Below are positions 22,600-32,055 of a stretch of 64,000 bases of DNA, piece by piece (position 1 is the stretch's first letter; each line of letters opens with the position of its first letter). The stretch spans positions 28,076,644-28,140,643 of the forward strand of contig CM032659.1 of NCBI GenBank assembly GCA_019095985.1. Reading direction: 5' to 3'. The translations under genes were made by a program, and so were the position numbers. Below the pieces are notes generated by a model that was given only the letters and a program-made list of their open reading frames with translations, was not told where the DNA came from and made no database searches. Source of the DNA: Streblospio benedicti. Taxonomy: Eukaryota; Annelida; Polychaeta; Spionida; Spionidae.

Positions 22600-23576
22600 C
22601 TCCGAAACTAAACTTATTACCGCAAATTTCTATTAAAGTTGAGTGTGTTTAGCAGTATAGCAAATTACATAGAAGCCCAGCTCACAAGCTCGGAAACTAA
22701 TGACAAATTATCATGTTTGTGTTGTCCTCCATGTAACATATGGTAATTTTTGTTGTGACTAGAGGTGCACTTCATAATTAATGGTGCACATTTTACTGAA
22801 TTCTTTGTGAATACATGTAGGTCTGCGTTTTGATAAAATAATTTATATCTTTACTGCCAATTATCCTGTTGTGCATTTTTTCCGTGTCATTTTTCTAAAT
22901 GCAATTCAGTCGTTTTTACATATAATAAGTATTTTATAGAATTTAGACCAATAATTGAGACTAGAACAAAAGAGAGCACAGCGTCGCTAGAGCAACATTG
23001 ACCCATGGGCAATAAAGATGTTCGTTTTGCAATAAAAGCAGAAAAAAAGTCTTACATGTATTTGATGCTTGACTCATCCTACATCTATGTTCTTGGGTTT
23101 GGACTGCAGGCGCTTTCTAAACATGGCTACAGTAAATATCTATTGCCCATGAGTCGACATTAATATGGTAATGCTGTGCTCTCTGAGCACTTTTATTCCA
23201 ATATAACCACTATGCCAATTCGATGGTCATGTTTCGAACATGTATTGAAACTAAAGTGGAAAAATAGAAAGAAAAATAATTAAAATGGCCCTTTGAAAGG
23301 TAAACTCTAATTGGCAAAGTGCCAAAATTGAATACAGTTAATGTTCAGTAGGCATGTAAGCATTGTACAAAGTTTTAATGCTTTCTCAAAAGCATCAACA
23401 AAACTATTGCAGAAAATGTTGAAAATGGACCCAAAATGGCACTATGGAAAGCACACTTTAATTGGCAGAGTGCCCAAAATCGAATCACTTCGGTGTCGCA
23501 TCATAACAAATAGTTGTGTAAAGTTTGAACGAAATAGGGCGAAGCATAAAAGCTTTAGCTTGTCCGGAGACAAACA
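22600..23576. other. Upstream flank of gene 1 copy B
   Basis: About 1 kb of AT-rich DNA with no gene. Nearly the same sequence follows the signal-peptide remnant in copy D (39,420-40,300). If copy B is expressed its promoter must lie here; I see no clear TATA box or initiator that I would stand by. Confidence 0.4.
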
Positions 23577-23828
23577 TACATATATAGATACATACATAGA
23601 TACATACATAGATACATAGATACATAGATACATAGATACATAGATACATACATACATACATACATACATACATACATACATACATACATACATACATACA
23701 TACATACATACATACATACATACATACATACATACATACATACATACATACATACATACATACATACATACATACATACATACATACATACATACATACA
23801 TACATACATACATGTACATAAATATATA

Positions 23829-23859
<31 letters not shown>

Positions 23860-23885
23860 CATACATACATACATACACAAATACA

Positions 23886-23917
<32 letters not shown>

Positions 23918-24010
23918 CATAATTACATACACGAAACATACATACATACATACGCTACATACATACATGCATGAACATACACATAATACATACATACATA
24001 CATATATGTA
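23577..24010. repeat. (CATA)n microsatellite
   Basis: About 430 bp of CATA repeats with GATA-type units at the left end and a few breaks. Counterparts are at 6,811-7,030 and 40,310-40,640. Confidence 0.97.
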
Positions 24011-24069
24011 CATTTGTTTTACATAACCCAATAACGTTTGTTGGCAGAACCCGTAACGTTTGTTGGCAG

Positions 24070-24257
24070 ACCCTCTTCAAGCCATGGGCGTGACAGTCCT
24101 CTCCGTGGGCAGCAGCAAAGATGGCCGGGTGGGCAAAGATGTAATCAATGGAATAGCCAACAACCCAGACAGCAAATTTGCGAACTTCCTGGAAAGTGAG
24201 GCACAGTTCACTGCCACTGCTAACAGTATTCTAGACATTATAATATACGTGGATGAC
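24070..24257 (+). CDS. vWA-domain exon of gene 2, copy C (intact)
   Basis: 188-nt exon between acceptor TTGGCAG and donor GAC/GTAAGT, phase 2-in and 0-out. It encodes the C-terminal half of a von Willebrand factor A domain: LQAMGVTVLSVGSS (the beta strand and GVxVxxVGxG-type motif), then VGKDVINGIANNPDS and an F-x-A-T-A-N-S-I-L helix. The first half with the DxSxS metal site would be in upstream exons, which are not present in this unit. This is the only copy of the exon in the window that stays open. Such domains bind collagen or other matrix and surface ligands. Confidence 0.75.
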
Positions 24258-24589
24258 GTAAGTTAACTACTCTATTGGCGAGAATTAATTCAAAATAGAT
24301 ACACACGTAATAATTTACTGATGTAAAAATCTCTGTGTTTATTAATACATGTTCAAATCGTAATGGCAATAACCCACAGGTGCTTAACGATGCTGAACAA
24401 AAGTTTCACCTTCACCTTGCATTATGTCAATAAATGCATTGATCCAAGGAGTAGTAATATATGCAGCTGGGTATTTTACAAAGGGACAATGAGTGTAGCT
24501 CTTTCCTATGCCCCACTAACAGCTGTCCCCTGTACTCCACCTGCCTGGAATAGGGCCTCACGTTCCACAGCTGACATGTCCTGAGAACT

Positions 24590-25232
24590 TACTCCCACCA
24601 TTAAGGCAGTTCGTGAAGCCAGAGAGTTGGAGGGACAAACTGATACACCACTAGACACGCTCCATAACATGCATGACACTGCTTCCCATGCCACCCGGAT
24701 TGAATATAAGAAGCAGCCGACCACCACTGTGGGAGCGAACATTGCCGAGAAGAAGAGCTTAACAGGCAGTCCTCCTCAGTCCAACACACAAGCGCAAGAC
24801 TGTTGACCAGTTCACTGGTCAGTGACGAAGTTGTTTTGACGGGACGTGGATCAATGGCATCTTTAAATGAAAAGGCTGGTGACACGCTCCTCGGCTCCCC
24901 ACACCCTGCATCAAGTGCAGAGTGAAGTGGTACAGGCCCCAAAGACCCCGCCCAATCTAAGTTGGTGTGGCGGATTCCTTCACCAGTATAAAAGGCTCCA
25001 TCACAGAGAGTTTGCCGCTTCCATAAGAAGAGTGACCACGACACACCGAAGAAACCTCCAGACAAGCCAGAACGGCAAAATATGCTGGGAAGTCATGGAT
25101 AATAGGGAAACCACCCCAGCCCTCTCTTTTTCTGTTTTTGAAATTGTCAGCATTGTGTTGGTGGGATTTTGCTTTGTATTATTTACATGTATCTGTGTAT
25201 TTTGTGTCATTAAAAACGTAAAAAAAGTATAA
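24590..25232 (+). pseudogene. Gene 2 copy C, downstream part with internal deletion
   Basis: Compared with copies A and D, about 460 bp between TGTCCTGAGAACTTACTCC and the IQAVREAREL segment is missing, which removes the splice acceptor and the acidic region. What remains codes for the charged segment from AVREAREL through ATRIEYKKQ to SLTGSPPQ. After a gap with stops comes the conserved frame 24,867-25,232 with a C-terminal hydrophobic stretch. The intact vWA exon upstream would have no correct partner here, so this copy is probably not functional. Confidence 0.5.
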
Positions 25233-25239
25233 ATACAAT

Positions 25240-26603
25240 TTTTGAAACATAGCATCGCATAAAGATCATGATATGTCAAGAGTAGTAGGAAAAGCCTCAA
25301 AATACAATACCAGTATTATGACAATTATAAAAAAGCTTAATTTTTTCCAAGTTGCTTTGCTAGTGCATGAGATGGCTCAAGTCACATTTTGCTGATCCGA
25401 ATACTTGTTCGTTGTTTACATAAAGAATTTCAAGCCACACAAATCTATTTGTTACATCTATTCAAAAATAACTTGTTACTTTGCATTGTCAAAATGTTAC
25501 AATTTGATTAAAATTATTTGAAAAAATAACCTAATGCTTATTGATATCACACAAGCTGGTCATGAAACACAAACATAAATTTACTTATTCATTTATTTAT
25601 TTGTTGTTTGTCCATGTGTTTGTTTATTTATTTTATAAAAATACCTTTCATATAAAAACATATAATTATATTTACACAAAAACATCAGCAGAATCATCAC
25701 AGGTGTATCGTAGCAATTGTACATAGTGATTTGGTATAAATTACTTGTCATTTTAACATTCATAGGATCAGTAAAAAGGACAAACGAGTTGTTGTCAAGC
25801 ATTTTATAATGAACACTTCTAGACAATTCTAATATGTAATTGTACGTTACATAGTGTTGGTAGTGAATTATTGACAAAGCAATACACTAATACATGGATT
25901 AATTTTATACAAAGCATGTGTTTCCTTGGCTGGTAGTATTATAGCATTATATTAGGATGATGAGGTCATACATACTGCACCCCCACATCTTATATTGACC
26001 AAACAACTTCGCAACACAAGCAAGAAAACACAGTCTAATGAGCAAACAGAAAAAAAACGCTATACGCATTCACGTAAAAGTTTTGCAGCTGTAAATTATT
26101 TTTTATTAGTGCTAGAATGTTTTTTCAAATGAGATTTTGAATAAGCGCAAGAAATCGAGTAAGAAACAATAAAATTGGCTTCAAACATTAAAGTGAATTG
26201 TGATACTACAATATACAAACTTTGTATATTTTAAAACGAGAACATCATTAGAATGTTGTGGTCGAACAGAGGGATTAATTACTTATTGTTTATAATTTTA
26301 TAGTTGTTCAAGATATATCTAAACTATCTAATTTCATAAGAATATGTTTAATGTGTATTCCTTTTACAAATACCAACTGGATCCTGTGATAAATACATAG
26401 TCGAAGGTTCATCTGTAAAAATGATGAAGCAACAACGTGGGCCTGGCTCCTTAAAATACAGACTGATGTAGTTTGATCTAAACATTCTATTATGGCTTTG
26501 TATCAGTTGACAAAGTACATTGGCGTGATGTTCCGATATCAAAGTCATCAGTGTTATAATCTTTACATATGCGTCCCTCTAATATTCACATATTATTAAA
26601 TAC
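25240..26603 (-). other. 3' UTR and flank of gene 1, copy C
   Basis: Nearly identical to 9,640-11,000 over its whole length, with the same AATAAA cluster (minus strand, about 25,622-25,640). No genes seen. Confidence 0.6.
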
Positions 26604-28017
26604 TTAGACAGTCCTTTCCTCTTCAGCAGGAGCCTCAATACTACAAGAAGATGAACTGTTTTTATGTTTTGTCTTTTTAGAGGGTAGACTCTTCTTGGAT
26701 TTCTTCTTCCTGGCACGAGGGTGCTGAATGGAGGCCATATCCATGGCGGCAACTAGTACAACGACAAAAGCGATGAAGCCGATGCCGACGCCGGCGCCCA
26801 CCGTGATGTGGCTCACCTCAGTGTCACCGCCGCGGAAACCTGCGCGGAGAATCACAAATATAGGTGTCGATATCACTTTGTTGATATGACTTTGTGTTAC
26901 AAAATATTTCAGGTAAGAGTGCTTGAATTGGATTATAATCAATTTGAATTAAAATTTAATATCAAAATTCATTTCAAATCAACTAAATTACATCATTAAA
27001 GATTGTTCATAATGAAACCATTTGCTGAGTAAGTATTTCTTTGTTTTGCAATTTATAGGGTAAGGGACCTCAGATTAAAATATTATTAATTTAATATTAA
27101 CTCAAATCATAATTTATTAGAATCAATTTTTAATTATCCAAATTGCAGCAGTTTAGTATTTTTATGAAGGGAATATGCTATTGTATGTTGAATAATAGAG
27201 TGCTTACCCATCTCCTTGTAGTAAATTTCCTCTTCAGTAAAGTTATCTGGTGGGACATGTATGGTAATGACCTCACCGCCTTCTAAGTCTGGAAATATAA
27301 ACAATGACCTGCGTATTTAATTTTAAATTCCCCAGCATATCTTGCTCATGTTGAAAAATCACATTATCTAGTATGAATTAAAATTCAGCTTTTAATGCAG
27401 TTTATATATTCTCACATTCACACTGCATGTCTAGTCCTTCCCACGTGCCATTGATGCTGCAAGTTTTTTCTTTCTCTCCCCCAACATAAATGTTGTCTGT
27501 CAAGCACCTAAAATGAGTGAATTTAAATCAAGATTGCAGACAATAAGACATTATGACATTAAAAGCACAAATAAAGAACATATCAAGTTAACAATTGTAA
27601 TTGGAACATTTTTGCAATCAACAGTGCTGTGTGTAGGTGTCATTTCTAAATCAATAATGTTCATAGATAATACATTAAACTTTTAAGATAATACAGATTT
27701 AGAAATATATGAAAAAACAGTCACTATTCTAAAGTCCACAAATTATAAAAAAGTACGCCCGGCACATTCTTTTTTTAATCAGGCTTGGTACTTATACCAT
27801 GTACATGGTCTTTGAAGGTTGGTAAATGGGGAGGTGGGTAAACTATGATGACAAGCTATTTCATCATCACATATTCCAGTATGTAACAGTAATTTTGCAA
27901 AAAAACACAATTAGCATTGGCAAGTCTTTGACCTGTATGTAGCCTTGCTGTCCAGATCCTGCTTCTCGGAAAATCCACTAGCATTGGCAACAGCTGGAGG
28001 GGAACCACAAGACAATG
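26604..28017 (-). CDS. Gene 1 copy C: last four coding exons, intact
   Basis: Exons 28,017-27,933 (85 nt), 27,507-27,416 (92), 27,288-27,208 (81) and 26,839-26,604 (236, stop included) are all open, with standard borders and matching phases (1, 2, 1, 1). They encode the split last CCP, the acidic linker, the membrane segment (VGAGVGIGFIAFVVVLV) and the basic tail ending EEERTV. The 5' part of the gene is absent: the match to copy B stops at about 28,103. These exons give the reference lengths that show the breaks in copies A and B. They may be the end of a gene whose front has been lost, or whose front is missing because of a mis-join at 28,103. Confidence 0.75.
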
Positions 28018-28099
28018 CTGAAAGTAACAAGAGACAAATACATGTACAGCTTTTCATCAGTCTGTGATCCACAATAGCAATCTTATTCTGACAGTGAGC

Positions 28100-28250
28100 C
28101 CTTTTGGTTTTTTATTTTTTAACAAAAAAAAATTTTATATTTAAAAAAAGTTTTAATACTTGGTTCTGTCCATTACGCCCCAACCATAATAGAAAAATTA
28201 TTATAAAATTTTGAACATCCATCCCGATTACTAGGGGCGGCTACGGAACA
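28100..28250. other. Abrupt end of the duplicated unit; odd low-complexity join
   Basis: Similarity to copy B (12,520) ends at about 28,103 and is followed by long T and A runs much like the sequence beside the N gap. Either a real breakpoint or a contig join. Confidence 0.5.
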
Positions 28251-29660
28251 GTCACTCCATGTACATGTACATGTGTGTACATGTGTGTACAATTAGGTCT
28301 CAGCCAAGTCATTTTAGTCACAGCTAAGGTAGGAAAATTTAGTGTTTATGTATAATTCCTTCCATGGACATAGGAAAGGGATATATTGAGCAGACGGAGA
28401 ACTACCTGGTTTAACTCCGACTTGAAGCTCGTATTAAGCTCAAGCAAGACATTGATCATTGAAAATGCACTTGGCATCTAATATGCAAAAACTATGCGAT
28501 GAAACATTATGGTCTATGGTAATGGGAACATAATGCTCTCCATGGCACAGATATTCTCACACACTTCAGTAGAACATCCCTATTAAGACTGCCCAAGGAC
28601 TGGCGTCAAGTGGTTTAAAATAGAGGTGGTCTCCATTGGGACGTTTGCAATGGTCTTTATTATGAAGACTTGGGACGGTTATAAATCATCTTATAATAGA
28701 GGTGGTGTAATAGGTGTATGTATAGAGGTGGTCTTGATTGAAAGTTCTAATGTACACATAGCCCAATTGGCAAAGTGGTGGTAATCCCTAACATTTCCAC
28801 TCATGTGACGCCTTTGGCGTCTCTATGACATCACGCTACTCCACATGACGCTGTCATGGCTGCGGCTGTCTGCTATTTTTGTTATAAAACCGCTAATTAA
28901 CAAAAGTTAACAACCATCAGGGCCATCTTGATGATGAAAAACATATTCGTGCAAAACTACAGAGTACCATGCACGATCTTCTGTAGTTAGATGGCGGCGA
29001 GCTAGTCAGGTTAAAGAGGAGATAGCCGAACAAAGTCCAAAAATTAGCGTACTAATACCCAAGAACCGAGTGGGTTGGTTAAGACTATACACACGAGGTC
29101 TGTAGGCTATGAGCTCAACTGAGAATTCAGCCAAAACTTCAGCCAGAAATTCAGCCAAACGCTGATTTGAGTTGTTAGGCAATTGCATGCAAGACTAGTT
29201 TATACCCATGGGGACGAAAAATTGATAATGGGCTCAAGTTTCATGCCGTATTCTGAAATAAACACCGCCCATACCCCGATCCTCGTGCACCCACTATTTA
29301 TCTTGCATAGCTCAGGTCTACAGCATCCACACTGTCTTGACACTCCCACGCCGTCGCCTGAGATTAGTACATTACCCATCACTGTTCTAACACAGTAGCC
29401 CACTACCCATTCTGACAGTTTGTCTGTTTGTTTTGTTTTGTGTTTTTGTTGTTTGCTGTGTGACATTGTCTTATAGGATATGTCTTAAATTTTCTGCACC
29501 TGAACCAGACATAACACAAGGGGTTTGGGTCTTAAGCATATGCTTATATATACATATTATATAGGATAGCATAATGTTCAAAATGAAAACAATTTTATAT
29601 CATAAAACATAGCTTTCTGTTCACTATGCACTCTATGCAATGATAATGTATGAGCACAAT
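28251..29660. other. No gene seen
   Basis: Single-copy AT-rich DNA. A short repeat with TAGAGGTGGT occurs three times between 28,620 and 28,730. Around 29,120-29,160 there are three copies of a TTCAGCCA-type word. No frame with coding character or splice context. Confidence 0.5.
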
Positions 29661-29665
29661 GCAAG

Positions 29666-30025
29666 TCACTCCTCAACGTTGCAGTATTTATTCGCTTGAT
29701 GAATGGACCTTGTGACACTTTGCAAATAGATTTTGAAGCAAAATTTGTGTCGCAATGTTTCTTCCGAAAGTATGTACTTCCCATCCCTACAATCTGAGCA
29801 TACTGAGTTACTTTCATTTTTAATCGACTCAAGTGCCAGTTTAATCCACTTAAGATTTTCTTGATTTTTATAACGATTTTCTTGATTTTTCCTAAGATTT
29901 GATTCTAGATCATCTTGATGTTTCCTAAGATTTGATTTCAGATTTTCTTGAGTCTTCTTAAGATTTTCTTCTAGAATATGTGTTCGCTTCTCTAGAACAT
30001 AATACGTATTTCTGAAGGAAGCAGC
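29666..30025 (-). CDS. Terminal coiled-coil exon, unknown family
   Basis: Begins after a good acceptor (CAAATCTTTCAG) at 30,025 in phase 0 and runs 119 codons to a stop at 29,666. The N-terminal two thirds are highly charged and heptad-like (LEKRTHILEENLKKTQENLK, then two near-copies of an 11-residue unit, LKSNLRKHQDD and LESNLRKNQEN). The end has a Cys-rich start (CSDCRDG) and a basic stretch. A donor (CTACAG/GTAAGA) at about 30,262 could join a short hydrophobic stretch (IFLILVIIVLQ), but a stop lies just upstream of it in frame. It would suit the stalk of a membrane or secreted protein. I do not recognise the gene. Confidence 0.45.
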   Translation of the reverse strand, partial: AASFRNTYYVLEKRTHILEENLKKTQENLKSNLRKHQDDLESNLRKNQENRYKNQENLKWIKLALESIKNESNSVCSDCRDGKYILSEETLRHKFCFKIYLQSVTRSIHQANKYCNVEE

Positions 30026-30656
30026 CTGAAAGATTTGAAAACATGAATACATGTAGGTTTCGTTTGTTTTTAAAGTAATTATCAACCCGGACATGTATAT
30101 AAAAATACGATGAAATGAGATGTATCAGATACAATGTATACTGTATATATTATTGCCTAGATATAGGACTATATTGTGCATATACCGATCCAGTCGGTAA
30201 TGTTTAAAAATTCAGAGTGTGCGAGGAAACCCTTGTAAATTATGTTGTCTTCTGGTCTTACCTGTAGCACAATAATGACTAAAATTAGGAATATTTAAAA
30301 GAATTCTCAATTGCTGGGTATTGTGTATCAAAAACAAAGCCACGATTTCATGCATTGAAACGCAGTGACATACCGGCTATAGGAACGATTCAAATAGTAG
30401 CATGGTAGAGAATGCCCATGTCTACGTCACTAGGGGGCCGGTTCTGTTATATAATGTGTCTAGCTTGGATGCTTAATTGGATTGTTACAATATAACATGA
30501 CGTGGAGGATTGATGCTACAGACCCAAATGAGCTACCATGTTGCATCCTGTGTCATGCTGAAAGCTCATAATACAGTGTGCGAACATGTGATATGATAAT
30601 TATCAAAGGTTCTTAACACTGCTTTCGAGCCAAATATTTGAAAGTACCTTGAGAGC

Positions 30657-30685
30657 TTTCAACCTATTCTCTAGGTTTTCATCAG
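30657..30685 (-). ncRNA. Hammerhead-like core in Penelope end (left arm)
   Basis: Minus strand: CTGATGA, stem II ACCTA/TAGGT with loop GAGAA, GAAA. Stem III and the cleavage site are not convincing by eye. Penelope-like elements are known to carry hammerheads in their terminal repeats. Confidence 0.5.
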
Positions 30686-31559
30686 TGTGCCGTCAATCCG
30701 CCTATTTGTCACGAGATTGTGGTGTGACGTCATCGGCGGTGGTCTGAAGAATGTTGTTGTAGAGTGCAGGCAGTTTAGCGGCCCCCAGATTCTTGTTGAG
30801 GTCCGGCTTGAAGCGTCGGATGTACACTGCCTCACGAATTTTCCTTTCAAAAGTGTTTGCATCACGGTCCAAGATCTTAACATTGTCTAGTGAAATCTGA
30901 TGGTTCTGTCTCTGGTTGGTGGAGATGAATGGATACCTGCAATGAAGTACTGCTCGGTCTTCGGTGCTGGTCAAATCTTGCTTTCACGGTCTTGGATGTC
31001 TCACCAACATATATGCTGGAACATTGTTCTGTTTCCGAGCCACCACAGATCTTTCAGAGAGTGTGAGAAGAATAATGAAAGACTATGGATGCAGTGTTTG
31101 TTTCAAGCCCAGAAACACACTCAGACAGCTCTTGAGTGCCTCAAAAAACCTGGCAAGAAAAGAAGATATCTCTGGAGTGGTGTATCCAAATAGTTTTGGT
31201 GGCACGGAAACAGAACAATGTTCCAGCACCTATGTTGGTGAGACATCCAAGAATGTGAAAACAAGATTTGCCCAGCACTCAAGACCGAGCAGTACTTCAT
31301 CGCAGGTATCCATTCATCTCCACCAACCAGACAGACAGAACCATCAGATTTCACTAGACAATGTTAAGATCTTGTACCTTGACGCAAACACTTTTCAAAG
31401 GAAGATTCGTGAGGCAGTGTACATCCGACGCCTCAAACCGGACCTCAACAAGAACCCAGGGGGCTGCTGAACTGCCTGCACTCTACAACAACATTCTCCT
31501 GACCACCACCGATGACGTTATACTACGATCTCGTGACGACTAGGCGAATTGACGGCACA

Positions 31560-31588
31560 CTGATGAAAACCTAGAGAATAGGTTGAAA
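31560..31588 (+). ncRNA. Hammerhead-like core in Penelope end (right arm)
   Basis: Plus-strand mirror of the left-arm motif with the same stem II. Same reservations about stem III. Confidence 0.5.
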
Positions 31589-32055
31589 GCTCTCAAGGTA
31601 CTTTCAAATATTTGGCTCGAAAGCAGTATTAAGAACCTTTGATAATTATGTCAAACTCGAGCAGATGAAAATTCAACATGTGCTATGATGTGTAAGCTTG
31701 AGGCTATCGAGCCAATGCATTAGGATATTGCAAGCCATGATACGCTTGAAGCAGCTAGCTGCTCCTTTCATCGCTTTATTAACTTTTCTATAGGACAAAA
31801 TCGATACAGCCGCCAGGCAGTCCAATAAACTACTCACCTTAATTGAGACATGGATGAGGCATTTTGTGAAAAGATGCATTGCCATGTCTACTTTTAGATG
31901 GCAACAAAACTTCATTTTCCCCAAAATAGTAAAATAGACCATTGTTGAACATGGTGGTTCATATGCCACTAGATTGTCGATACACTGACAGGACCATATG
32001 TCACAGACAGTTGTTGCTACTGTTTATTACCTGAAAGTCAGCACACGATTGTAGA

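Larger units (their letters stand above)
30593..31650. mobile_element. Penelope-like element, fold-back of two 3' ends
   Basis: Two 3' parts of a Penelope-like retroelement joined head to head. The outer 100-120 bp are inverted copies of each other (30,593-30,710 and 31,650-31,535). Inside, the plus-strand part (about 31,020-31,520) encodes a GIY-YIG endonuclease segment with the STYVGETSKNV motif and the typical C-terminal region (IREAVYIRRLKPDLN). The minus-strand part (30,980-30,700) encodes only the C-terminal region. The reverse transcriptase is absent. Broken, non-autonomous, probably fairly young because the two arms are still alike. Both ends carry a hammerhead-like core. Confidence 0.75.

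Noticed and set aside
23442-24031. Long Met-Tyr-Val-Cys and Tyr-Ile-His-Thr frames
   Set aside because: Translations of the (CATA)n array; the same at 6,782-7,009 and 40,193-40,648.
24363-24584. 73-codon frame beginning MAITHRCLTML, also in copy A
   Set aside because: It lies in the intron after the vWA exon, is not in phase with it and has no domain; broken in copy D.
24601-25065. 154-codon minus-strand frame opposite gene 2 copy C, also open in copies A and B
   Set aside because: It is antisense to the gene 2 reading, has no known domain and no splice or start support; similarity among copies follows from the recent duplication.
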